The notes under the pieces were generated by a model. The model was given only the letters and a program-made list of their open reading frames with translations. It ran no database searches and was not told where the DNA came from. Both the position numbers and the translations under genes were made by a program. Shown here one piece after another: positions 40,927 through 47,557 of a stretch of DNA of 47,557 nucleotides (its first letter is position 1; each line of letters opens with the position of its first letter). Source of the DNA: CAZOHN01 sp964579325 (GTDB lineage Bacteria > Pseudomonadota > Alphaproteobacteria > Rhodobacterales > Rhodobacteraceae); the NCBI GenBank assembly GCA_964579325.1, contig CAZOHN010000005.1, forward strand, positions 1-47,557. Reading direction: 5' to 3'.

Positions 40927-41687
40927 CCGCGCTTGTGGAAACGCGCGGCCTCTCGGTCGAGTTCGGCGGCCTGCACGCGCTTCGAGGGGTGGACCTGGAC
41001 ATTGCCGAAGGTGCGATCCACGGGCTGATCGGACCGAATGGCGCGGGCAAGTCGACGATGGTCAACGCCCTGACCGGACTGGTGAAGTCCTCGTCCGGCA
41101 GCATTCATCTCGACGGCCAGCCGCTGCACGGTCGTCCGGCCTGGGAGATCGCCGGAGCCGGCATTGCCCGGACCTTCCAGAACATCCGTCACTTTGCCGG
41201 GATGACGGTTCTGGAGAACACCCTCGTCGGGGCGCACCGCCATTTCCGCGCCAGCTTCGCAGCGCTGATCCGCCGGTCTTCCGCCGCCCGCTCCGAAGAA
41301 ACGGCGCAGCGCGCCAAGGCCCTCGAGCAACTGGCCTTCGTCGGCCTTGCGGGGCGCGAGGAGCAGATGGCCACCGGCCTTTCCTATGGCCACCAGCGCC
41401 GGCTGGAAATCGCGCGCGCCCTGATGCTGGCACCGCGGCTGCTCCTGCTCGACGAACCGATGGCCGGCATGAACGCCGCCGAGAAGGACGAGATGGCAGA
41501 GATCGTCCGCGCCATTCGTGCCCGCGGCGTCACGGTGCTGGTCATCGAGCACGACATGCAGATCATGCGCGGCCTCTGCGACCGGCTGAGTGTCCTGCAC
41601 CACGGGGAACTGCTGGCGGACGGCCCTCCGGCGCAGGTCTTCGCCGATCCTGCGGTTCAGGCCGCCTATCTGGGGCGTGCGGCATGA
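40923..41687 (+). CDS. Liv-type ABC importer, ATP-binding subunit 1 (LivG-like)
   Basis: 254 residues: Walker A GPNGAGKST, Q-loop RTFQNIRHFAGMTVLENTLV (typical LivG), signature LSYGHQRRLEIARAL, Walker B LLLLDEPMAGMNA and switch His in VIEHDMQIM. Starts at the ATG that overlaps the permease stop; the frame continues open far upstream, but only as an overprint of the permease gene. Confidence 0.92.
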   Translation: MTALVETRGLSVEFGGLHALRGVDLDIAEGAIHGLIGPNGAGKSTMVNALTGLVKSSSGSIHLDGQPLHGRPAWEIAGAGIARTFQNIRHFAGMTVLENTLVGAHRHFRASFAALIRRSSAARSEETAQRAKALEQLAFVGLAGREEQMATGLSYGHQRRLEIARALMLAPRLLLLDEPMAGMNAAEKDEMAEIVRAIRARGVTVLVIEHDMQIMRGLCDRLSVLHHGELLADGPPAQVFADPAVQAAYLGRAA

Positions 41688-42403
41688 ACGCGCCCCTGCT
41701 CGAGGTCGAGACGCTCGCGGTGAGCTACGGCATCATCCGCGCGGTCGAGGACGTCTCGCTTTCGGTGCCCCAGGGCAGCATCGTCAGCCTGATCGGCAGC
41801 AACGGCGCCGGCAAGACCACCACGCTCCGGGCCATCTCGGGACTGATCGCGCCCTCCGCCGGGCGCATCCGCTTTGCCGGAACCGACCTCGGCCCGGTCG
41901 CGGCCGAGCGGCGCGTCGAGATGGGGCTTGCGCAGGTGCCCGAAGGCCGACGCGTGTTCCCACGCATGACGGTGGAGGAGAACCTGCTGCTGGGGGCATA
42001 CCTGCGGCCCGGAGACCCCGAGGTCGCCGACGACCTTGCGGCCTTGACTGACCTCTTTCCCGTGCTGGCGCAGCGACGGCGGCAACTGGCGGGCACGCTC
42101 TCGGGCGGCGAACAGCAGATGCTCGCGATCGCGCGGGCGCTCATGTCGCGTCCCCGGATGCTCCTGATGGACGAGCCCACCATGGGCCTCGCGCCGCAGA
42201 TGGTCGAAACCATCCTCGACCGCATTCTCGAGATCCGCCGCCTCGGCACCACGATCCTCCTGATCGAACAGAACGCCATCGAAGCGATCCGGCTTTCCGA
42301 CATGGTACATGTGCTCCGGCTGGGCCGGGTCGTCCACCATGGACCCGGCTCCGAGATCGGAGAAGACCTCTTGCGCACGCTCTACCTCGGCCACGACCTC
42401 TGA
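41684..42403 (+). CDS. Liv-type ABC importer, ATP-binding subunit 2 (LivF-like)
   Basis: 239 residues: Walker A GSNGAGKTT, LivF-type QVPEGRRVFPRMTVEENL, signature LSGGEQQMLAIARAL, Walker B LLMDEPTMGLAP and IEQNAIEAI after it. Its ATGA overlap with the LivG-like gene shows coupling. With LivG and the fused permease it completes the importer; the ureohydrolase gene follows after 15 bp. Confidence 0.92.
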   Translation: MNAPLLEVETLAVSYGIIRAVEDVSLSVPQGSIVSLIGSNGAGKTTTLRAISGLIAPSAGRIRFAGTDLGPVAAERRVEMGLAQVPEGRRVFPRMTVEENLLLGAYLRPGDPEVADDLAALTDLFPVLAQRRRQLAGTLSGGEQQMLAIARALMSRPRMLLMDEPTMGLAPQMVETILDRILEIRRLGTTILLIEQNAIEAIRLSDMVHVLRLGRVVHHGPGSEIGEDLLRTLYLGHDL

Positions 42404-42418
42404 ACACGGATCCCATAC

Positions 42419-43345
42419 ATGCCCCGCCTTCCCCCCGACCTGATCGTTTCCACCGGCACCTTCATGGGGGTGCCGGCGGCCCGGGAGGTGCGGCCCGGTC
42501 AGGGCGTGATCCTCGGCATCCCGTTCGACTGCGGCACTCACCCCACCCGGATCGGTGCCCGACAGGGCCCCCGCGCGATCCGCGAGCAGTCGGGACTGGT
42601 GCGACCCGTGCTGCCCGAACTGGGCGACCGCGACATCCTCGCCGCGATGGAGGTCGTGGACCTCGGCGATGTGGCCGTGGTCGCAAGCGAGGTCGCGCCT
42701 GCCCTCGTGGCAATCGAGGCCGCCCTCGATCATGTCGTGGCGCATGGTGGCTACCCGGTCACCTTCGGGGGCGACGGGCTGGTGACGCTGCCGCAGCTGC
42801 GGGCACTCCACCGGCACTACCCCGACCTCGTGGTGATCCATGTCGATGCCCATACCGATGCCTACGACAGCCCCGGCTTCACGACCTCGACCTCCTTCAC
42901 CCGCGCCGCCGAGGAAGGCGTCGTCGATGTATCGCGGTCGTTCCACATCGGCGCGCGCGGCACGTTGATGGCCCCGGGTGCCTATGCCCATACCCGGTCG
43001 CTGGGATACAATCTCATCCTCGGTGCCGAGGTGCGCAGCCGCGGTGTGGCTGACGTCGTGGCCGAGGTGCGCCGGGTTGTCGGAAACCGTCCGGTCTACC
43101 TCTGCTTCGACATGGACTACATCGACCCTTCGGCCGCACCCGGCGTCTGCACGCCCACCTGGGGCGGACCGGATGTCGCGGGCGCCTTCGACCTGCTCCA
43201 CGCTCTGGAAGGCCTGAACATCGTCGCCACCGACATCAACACCGTGAGCCCTCCGCATGACGTGGGCGGCATGACCGCCTGCCTTGCCGGCCACGTCGCG
43301 GTCGTCGCGCTCAACCTCATGTACCTGGGCCGAAACGCCCGCTGA
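42419..43345 (+). CDS. Ureohydrolase (arginase/agmatinase)-family protein with altered active site
   Basis: 308 residues. The fold is clear: PFDCGTHPTRIGARQGPRAI, metal ligands Asp143, His145 and Asp147 (VIHVDAHTD) and Asp231/Asp233 (CFDMDYIDPSAAPG). Two normally conserved residues differ. The GGDH motif is GGDG (Gly120), so the first metal-binding His is missing, and the Glu of the E-V-x-P motif that grips the guanidino group is replaced (NTVSPPHD, Thr271). It may be a one-metal or differently metallated enzyme acting on a non-arginine substrate. It lies 15 bp after the LivF-like gene. Product and substrate unknown. Confidence 0.8.
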   Translation: MPRLPPDLIVSTGTFMGVPAAREVRPGQGVILGIPFDCGTHPTRIGARQGPRAIREQSGLVRPVLPELGDRDILAAMEVVDLGDVAVVASEVAPALVAIEAALDHVVAHGGYPVTFGGDGLVTLPQLRALHRHYPDLVVIHVDAHTDAYDSPGFTTSTSFTRAAEEGVVDVSRSFHIGARGTLMAPGAYAHTRSLGYNLILGAEVRSRGVADVVAEVRRVVGNRPVYLCFDMDYIDPSAAPGVCTPTWGGPDVAGAFDLLHALEGLNIVATDINTVSPPHDVGGMTACLAGHVAVVALNLMYLGRNAR

Positions 43346-43352
43346 CCGGAGA

Positions 43353-44357
43353 ATGGCCTTGGTCAAGATCCTGATTACCCACAACAACGACCTCCTCGTG
43401 AATTTCTACAGCCTTGCGGCGGTGGACGAGTTGCGCAGCTTCGCCGACGTGCGGCTGAACGGAACCGACACACCGCTGCGCGATGAGGCGCTTGTCGAGG
43501 CGGCGCGCGATGTCGACATCGTCCTGTCCGACCGGCTCGCCCCGGGAACGCCCGAGGTGTTCGCCGGCTTGCCCGACCTCGCCGTCTACATGCGCTGCGC
43601 GGTCGATATCCGGAACATCGACGTCGCGGCCGCCTCCGCCGCCGGCACTCTGGTGGTCCGCTGCAGCGCCGGCTACGGCGACGCCGTGGCCGAAACCGCG
43701 CTTGGCCTCATGATCGCGCTCGGCCGGCGCTTTGGCTACTGCGACCGGCTCTACAAGCAAGGCGTGGCCGATCAACCCATGGTACTCGGCCGGCAGCTTG
43801 CCGGTTCCACCATGGGCCTGATCGGCTTCGGCGCCATCGGCGAGCGCATCGCCGAACTGGCGATTGCCGCGCGGATGAAGGTGCTGGCCTTCGATCCCTA
43901 CAAGCGCATCGTCAACGGCTGCGTTGCACAATCCGACCTCGACGCCGTCCTCGGCTGCGATTTCGTCGTCTGCGCGGCCTACGCCACGCCCGAGACCGAG
44001 CGCATGATGAACCGCGACGCCTTCGCGAAGATGCGGCCGGACGCATATTTCGTGAACATCTCGCGCGGGATCCTCGTGGACGAGGCGGCGCTGGAGGAAG
44101 CGCTTGTGAGCGGCACGATCGCCGGGGCCGGGCTTGATGTCGGCCTGGGCCATGACGAGCAGCCCAACCCGCGGATCGCCGCGCTGCCCAACGTGATCGC
44201 GGTGCCCCATGTCGCTGGCCTGACCCGCGAAGCAACCGATCATCAGGCCTTCGAGACCGTTCGGCAGATCCGCGACCTGATGGACGGCAGGCTGCCCGAA
44301 CTTGCCGTCAACGGGCATCTGGCCCGTCGCCTGGACCGGCTGAGGAGCACGCGATGA
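43353..44357 (+). CDS. D-2-hydroxyacid dehydrogenase-family protein
   Basis: About 334 residues. Seen: NAD-binding GFGAIGERIAELA (GxGxxG), the Arg of NISRGILVDEAAL, and the catalytic-region His of VPHVAGLTREATDH. The acidic partner region reads GLDVGLGHDEQP. Similar proteins reduce 2-ketoacids or oxidise hydroxyacids and phosphoglycerate-like compounds. Start: ATG 43353 lies only 1 bp after GGAG, so the in-frame TTG 43359 (better spacing) may be used. Overlaps the amidohydrolase gene by 4 bp. Confidence 0.8.
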   Translation: MALVKILITHNNDLLVNFYSLAAVDELRSFADVRLNGTDTPLRDEALVEAARDVDIVLSDRLAPGTPEVFAGLPDLAVYMRCAVDIRNIDVAAASAAGTLVVRCSAGYGDAVAETALGLMIALGRRFGYCDRLYKQGVADQPMVLGRQLAGSTMGLIGFGAIGERIAELAIAARMKVLAFDPYKRIVNGCVAQSDLDAVLGCDFVVCAAYATPETERMMNRDAFAKMRPDAYFVNISRGILVDEAALEEALVSGTIAGAGLDVGLGHDEQPNPRIAALPNVIAVPHVAGLTREATDHQAFETVRQIRDLMDGRLPELAVNGHLARRLDRLRSTR

Positions 44358-45208
44358 CCAACACACTCTTGCCCGCCAGGCCGCCGCGCACCCGGTTGCC
44401 GGAGGGGGCCTGCGACTGTCACATGCACATCTATGGCGACCCCACCCTCTACCCGGCGCCACCGGATTCGCCGTTCAAGCCGGTCGCGGGTGGGACCATC
44501 GACGCCTACATGGACCTGCGCGCCGTGCTCGGGCTGACGCGCGCCGTGGTGGTGCAGCCCTCGGCCTACGGGACCGACAACCGCTGCACGCTCATGGCGG
44601 TGGAACGGTTGGGCGCGAATGGTCGCGCCGTCGTGGTGGTGGACGAAACCAGCGAGGATGCCGAGTTGCAGCGGCTGACCGACGCCGGCGCACGGGGCCT
44701 TCGCTTCTTCATGCTGCCCGGCGGCGTACTGGGCTGGGACAGGCTCGCCCCGCTGGCTGCCCGCGTCGCGCCGTTCGGCTGGCATATCCAGTTGCAGATG
44801 GACGGCCGCTTCCTGCATGAGCGCGAGGACGAGATCCGCTGCCTGCCCTGCCCTGTGGTGATCGACCACAACGGCAAGTTCCTCGAACCGGTGGGAACAG
44901 ACCACCCGGGCTTCGCCGCGCTCTGCCGGCTGATCGAAACGGGCAAGGCCTGGGTCAAGACCTCCGGCGTCTACGAGACCTCGAAGACCGGGTTGCCGGA
45001 CTATGCCGACGTCGCGCTGCTTGCGCGGACGCTCATCGACCGTTTTCCCGAACGATGCGTCTGGGCGACGAACTGGCCGCATCCCTCCAAGCCCGCCTCT
45101 CCGCCCGACGACTCGCTGCTGGTCGACCTCTTCGCCGAATGGTGCGGGTCGCAGGCGAGGATGCGGCAGATCCTCGTGGACAACCCCGCCGTGCTCTACG
45201 ACTTCTGA
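44354..45208 (+). CDS. Amidohydrolase, 2-pyrone-4,6-dicarboxylate lactonase-like
   Basis: 284 residues of the amidohydrolase_2 family. It begins with GACDCHMHIYGDPTLYP (metal-binding HxH), continues VVIDHNGKFLEPVG (metal or catalytic His) and ends with CVWATNWPHPSKPASPPDD (conserved Asn/His motif of LigI-like lactonases), then LVDNPAVLYDF. LigI hydrolyses a pyrone lactone of aromatic-acid catabolism; relatives hydrolyse other lactones or lactams. It overlaps the dehydrogenase gene by 4 bp and is 10 bp before the RidA gene. A cyclic intermediate formed from the Rieske product could be its substrate. Confidence 0.85.
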   Translation: MTNTLLPARPPRTRLPEGACDCHMHIYGDPTLYPAPPDSPFKPVAGGTIDAYMDLRAVLGLTRAVVVQPSAYGTDNRCTLMAVERLGANGRAVVVVDETSEDAELQRLTDAGARGLRFFMLPGGVLGWDRLAPLAARVAPFGWHIQLQMDGRFLHEREDEIRCLPCPVVIDHNGKFLEPVGTDHPGFAALCRLIETGKAWVKTSGVYETSKTGLPDYADVALLARTLIDRFPERCVWATNWPHPSKPASPPDDSLLVDLFAEWCGSQARMRQILVDNPAVLYDF

Positions 45209-45218
45209 TGAGGCAACG

Positions 45219-45710
45219 ATGACCAATCCTTCGCCCGAACGTCTCGCCCTGGAGATGGGTCTTGACATCCCCGACTTCGATGTGACCGGCTACTATGGAG
45301 CAGGCTACGGCACGATGAAGCCCTATCATCGGATCGGGACCCTCCTGTTCCTGTCCGGCCACGTCGGGCAGACGTCCGACGGTACAGTCATCTCCGGGCG
45401 GCTCGGAGATACGCTGACCACCGAGCAGGGCTATGCCGCGGCGCGCATCTGCGGACAGAACCTTCTCGGCGGCATCCGGCAGGCCGCCGGTAGCCTCGAC
45501 CGGGTGCGCAGCATCGTTCGCACGCTGAACTTCGTGGTCTGCACCCCGGACTACACCGAGGTGCACAAGGTCTCCTCGGGGCTCAGCGACCTGCTGGTCG
45601 AGGTCTTCGGCCCGGAGCGTGGACTGGGCGGCCGCGCCACCATCGGCGTCATGGCGCTGGCGGAAGGCAACTGCTTCGAGACCTGGGCCACCGTCGAACT
45701 GGAGTCCTGA
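45219..45710 (+). CDS. RidA/YjgF-family protein
   Basis: 163 residues from ATG 45219 (SD GAGG); about 35 residues longer at the N-terminus than standard RidA. The core is RIGTLLFLSGHVGQTSDGTV, LDRVRSIVRTLNFVVCTPDY and GRATIGVMALAEGNCFETWA; the Arg of GRATIGV is at the position of the enamine/imine deaminase Arg of RidA. Family members hydrolyse reactive enamines or imines, or act in degradation of N-heterocycles and amines. It supports an imine-type intermediate in this pathway. Confidence 0.87.
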   Translation: MTNPSPERLALEMGLDIPDFDVTGYYGAGYGTMKPYHRIGTLLFLSGHVGQTSDGTVISGRLGDTLTTEQGYAAARICGQNLLGGIRQAAGSLDRVRSIVRTLNFVVCTPDYTEVHKVSSGLSDLLVEVFGPERGLGGRATIGVMALAEGNCFETWATVELES

Positions 45711-45725
45711 GAACCGGAGACCGCC

Positions 45726-46844
45726 ATGCTGCCCGACAGAGACGCCATTGAAGCTGCCATCGCGCCGCTGCGCCACGCCCGCTCGATGCCAGCCGACGTC
45801 TATACCTCGCCGGCGATCTTTGCCGCCGAGCGCGAGCGCATCTTCCTGCGTCACTGGTTCTTCCTGTGCCGCGAGGACCAGTTGCCCGAACCGGGGGATT
45901 ACCGTGCCTTCGAAACCCAAGGCGGCCCGATCTTCCTGGTGCGGGGTCAGGACGGGGCGCTGCGCTGTTTCGCGAACTATTGCCGGCACCGCGGCTCGCT
46001 CCTGGTGAAGGGCAGCGGCAACTGCGGCGCGCGGATCATGTGCCCCTACCATGCCTGGAGCTACTTCAGCGACGGCCGCCTCTACGGATGCCCCGACATG
46101 CAGGATGCCGAGGGGTTCGACCGGCGCGAAAACGGCCTCGTCGCGCTGCGCACCGACACTTGGGCCGGCTTCGTCTTTGCCAACTTCGCGGCCGATGGCC
46201 CGAGCCTTGCCGAGCAATTGGGCGACCTGCCCGAGCGCTTCGCCTCGCACCGGCTCGACCGGATGCGACACACCTGGTCGATCGAGATCGAGGCGGCCTG
46301 CAACTGGAAACTGGTGCTGGAAAACGCGATGGAGACCTATCACACGGGGACGGTCCATCGCGACTCCGTCGGCGCCCAGACCCAGCGCGCGATTGCGACC
46401 GCCGGGGACTGGCTCTGCATGCAGGTTCTCAGTCGGACGAGCATCGGCAGCCTCGACAGGACGATCCCGCCCTTCGACCCGATCGAGGGGCTGGACGATG
46501 ATGCACGGGAGGGCACCTATTTCACCGTGCTGCACCCGCTGACGCAGTTCGCCGTCGCGCAGGACTGCATGTGGTGGCTCAACGTGATGCCACTGGAGGT
46601 TGGACGCTCGCGGATCGAGATCGGCGGCTGTTTCCCGGAAACGACCGTCGCGTTGCCCGATTTCGCAGCCCGCGCCCGGCCCTACCAGGAGCGCTGGGAG
46701 CGTGTCGCGCGCGAAGACGTCGGCATCCTCGAGGACCAGCAGCGCGCTCTGAGCTCGGCCCTGTTCCGGCCAGGCCCCCTTTCGGGGCGCGACGACATGG
46801 TTCATGCCGCCGGACAGTGGAACATGCGCAAGCTGCTCGCCTGA
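45726..46844 (+). CDS. Rieske non-heme iron oxygenase, alpha subunit
   Basis: 372 residues. The Rieske [2Fe-2S] ligands are Cys86/His88 (CRHRGS) and Cys106/His109 (CPYHAW). The mononuclear iron site is ENAMETYHTGTVH: His206 and His211, with Asp331 (REDVGILEDQQ) as the likely third ligand. The residue bridging the two centres is Glu203, as in the carnitine monooxygenase (CntA)-type group, rather than the Asp of aromatic dioxygenases. It therefore may be a mono-oxygenase for a quaternary amine or similar compound, perhaps an N- or O-demethylase. No reductase or ferredoxin gene is adjacent, so electron supply comes from elsewhere. Last gene of the operon, with SD GGAG. Confidence 0.85.
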   Translation: MLPDRDAIEAAIAPLRHARSMPADVYTSPAIFAAERERIFLRHWFFLCREDQLPEPGDYRAFETQGGPIFLVRGQDGALRCFANYCRHRGSLLVKGSGNCGARIMCPYHAWSYFSDGRLYGCPDMQDAEGFDRRENGLVALRTDTWAGFVFANFAADGPSLAEQLGDLPERFASHRLDRMRHTWSIEIEAACNWKLVLENAMETYHTGTVHRDSVGAQTQRAIATAGDWLCMQVLSRTSIGSLDRTIPPFDPIEGLDDDAREGTYFTVLHPLTQFAVAQDCMWWLNVMPLEVGRSRIEIGGCFPETTVALPDFAARARPYQERWERVAREDVGILEDQQRALSSALFRPGPLSGRDDMVHAAGQWNMRKLLA

Positions 46845-46889
46845 TCCTCGCGCCCTGCCGCCCGCGTGTGCGGAGTCCTCATCGTCGGC

Positions 46890-46902
46890 GCCCCACCGGG
46901 GC
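46890..46902. terminator. Short GC hairpin between convergent genes
   Basis: GCCCC / GGGGC with a 3-nt loop between the Rieske gene and the CIA30-domain gene. The 5-bp stem without a U-tract makes it a weak candidate. Confidence 0.35.
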
Positions 46903-46910
46903 CTGCCGGC

Positions 46911-47489
46911 TCAGTAGAATCCCACCTCGCGGACGTCGATCTCGGCATCATGGTCCCGACCGTAGGCGACAACGGCCACGGACGTGAGCCGGCGCGGAAG
47001 CGGTTCGGACCGCAGGAGCCCGCCCGAGGCAGCGAAGGCGGCAAAGGGCAGGCGCACTTCGGTCCAGTTGCGCGTCACCTCGAAGCCCGCCTGGTAGTAC
47101 TGCCACGGCAGAACCGTGCCCGAGGTGCGCAGGTGCACGAAATAGCGCTGGTCGTTGCCGCGCACCACAAGCCGCACACCCGTCGTGCCGTCGGGCGGCG
47201 GGGTGGAGAGATCCATCCGCATCTGGATGAACCCGCCCCGATTTGCGGTGCTGACGCGGCCGGTCATGCGCGCATGGGTCCGGCCCTCTTCCTCGGCGAA
47301 AGTGACGCCCCCCGTCGACACACCGCCCATCACGGTATCGGTGAAGAACCGCCAGCGGGTTTCAGGATGCATGGCAAACTCCTCGATCAGCGTCGCGTCG
47401 CCTGAAGGGAACTGCGCCGCGGCTGGGACCAATGCAATCAGAACAAGGACGGCTGAAATGGTGAGAGGGAGCTGAACGCGCTTCGACAT
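46911..47489 (-). CDS. CIA30-domain protein, probably exported
   Basis: 192 residues. An N-terminal signal peptide (MSKRVQLPLTISAVLVLIAL... AAAQ) precedes a CIA30-like beta-sandwich: WRFFTDTVMGGVSTGGVTF, RVSTANRGGFIQMRM, GVRLVVRGNDQRYFVHLRT and PWQYYQAGFEVTRNWTEVRL. The domain is named after a complex I assembly factor, but bacterial exported versions have no established function; carbohydrate or ligand binding is possible. SD GAGGGGAAG. It stands alone, convergent with the Rieske operon. Confidence 0.82.
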   Translation of the reverse strand: MSKRVQLPLTISAVLVLIALVPAAAQFPSGDATLIEEFAMHPETRWRFFTDTVMGGVSTGGVTFAEEEGRTHARMTGRVSTANRGGFIQMRMDLSTPPPDGTTGVRLVVRGNDQRYFVHLRTSGTVLPWQYYQAGFEVTRNWTEVRLPFAAFAASGGLLRSEPLPRRLTSVAVVAYGRDHDAEIDVREVGFY

Positions 47490-47557
47490 GTTCTTCCCCT
47501 CACTAGAAGCAGCGCCGCCCTGTCACCATAGCCTGACAGCTACCGTCCGAATGTTCC

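Noticed and set aside
38886..41687. A 933-codon open frame running across the permease gene into the LivG-like gene.
   Set aside because: Upstream of 40923 it is only an Arg/Gly/Pro/His-rich out-of-frame reading of the LivHM permease gene; only the part from ATG 40923 has protein-family content.
45033..46805. A 590-codon minus-strand open frame opposite the RidA and Rieske genes.
   Set aside because: Antisense artefact; the plus strand carries clear Rieske and RidA motifs and the antisense product has no family features.

Overview
The window is 47.6 kb of GC-rich DNA, gene-dense on both strands, with many 1-4 bp stop/start overlaps, GTG and TTG starts and strong Shine-Dalgarno (SD) sites. 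Gene content (ribose-type, CUT1, nitrate/taurine-type and Liv-type ABC importers, an ECF sigma factor beside a DGPF/YciI protein, a LivHM fusion) suggests an alphaproteobacterium, probably Rhodobacterales. That placement is inference. No rRNA, tRNA, CRISPR array, phage or intact insertion sequence was seen. The DNA reads as an accessory catabolic region of a chromosome or large replicon.

Layout: (A) 2-1890, the end of a MAPEG-family membrane protein, a YciI/DGPF-domain protein and an ECF42-type sigma factor. (B) 2275-12539, an L-idonate/5-ketogluconate/gluconate locus: SMP-30 lactonase, DUF336 protein, ribose-type importer, L-idonate 5-dehydrogenase, 2-hydroxyacid dehydrogenase, gluconate 5-dehydrogenase, gluconokinase, a beta-hydroxyacid dehydrogenase, a small alpha/beta-barrel protein and a LacI regulator. 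Four near-identical palindromes (core TATCGATA) lie in its promoter regions and look like the LacI operators. (C) 12577-19765, a CUT1 sugar importer with an unassigned class I aldolase and a PfkB kinase, divergent from an RpiR regulator. (D) 19892-25871, a second ribose-type importer divergent from an AraC regulator, a xylitol dehydrogenase and an L-xylulose reductase-like SDR: a pentitol locus.

(E) 26411-36051, a GntR-controlled set for a nitrogen-containing compound: AMDase/maleate-isomerase-like protein, Trz/Atz-type amidohydrolase, nitrate/taurine/pyrimidine-type importer with a Tat-exported binding protein, a hydantoin-racemase-fold protein lacking both usual cysteines, a serine hydrolase and an amidase. 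(F) 36638-46844, a LysR-controlled set: Liv-type importer with LivH and LivM fused, a ureohydrolase with altered active-site residues, a D-2-hydroxyacid dehydrogenase, a PDC-lactonase-like amidohydrolase, a RidA protein and a Rieske oxygenase with a bridging Glu. (G) 46911-47489, a CIA30-domain protein on the minus strand.

The common logic is modular: each of the five importers sits beside its own catabolic enzymes and its own regulator, each from a different family (LacI, RpiR, AraC, GntR, LysR). The best candidates for undescribed biology are F (Rieske, ureohydrolase, RidA), E, and the PfkB/aldolase route in C.
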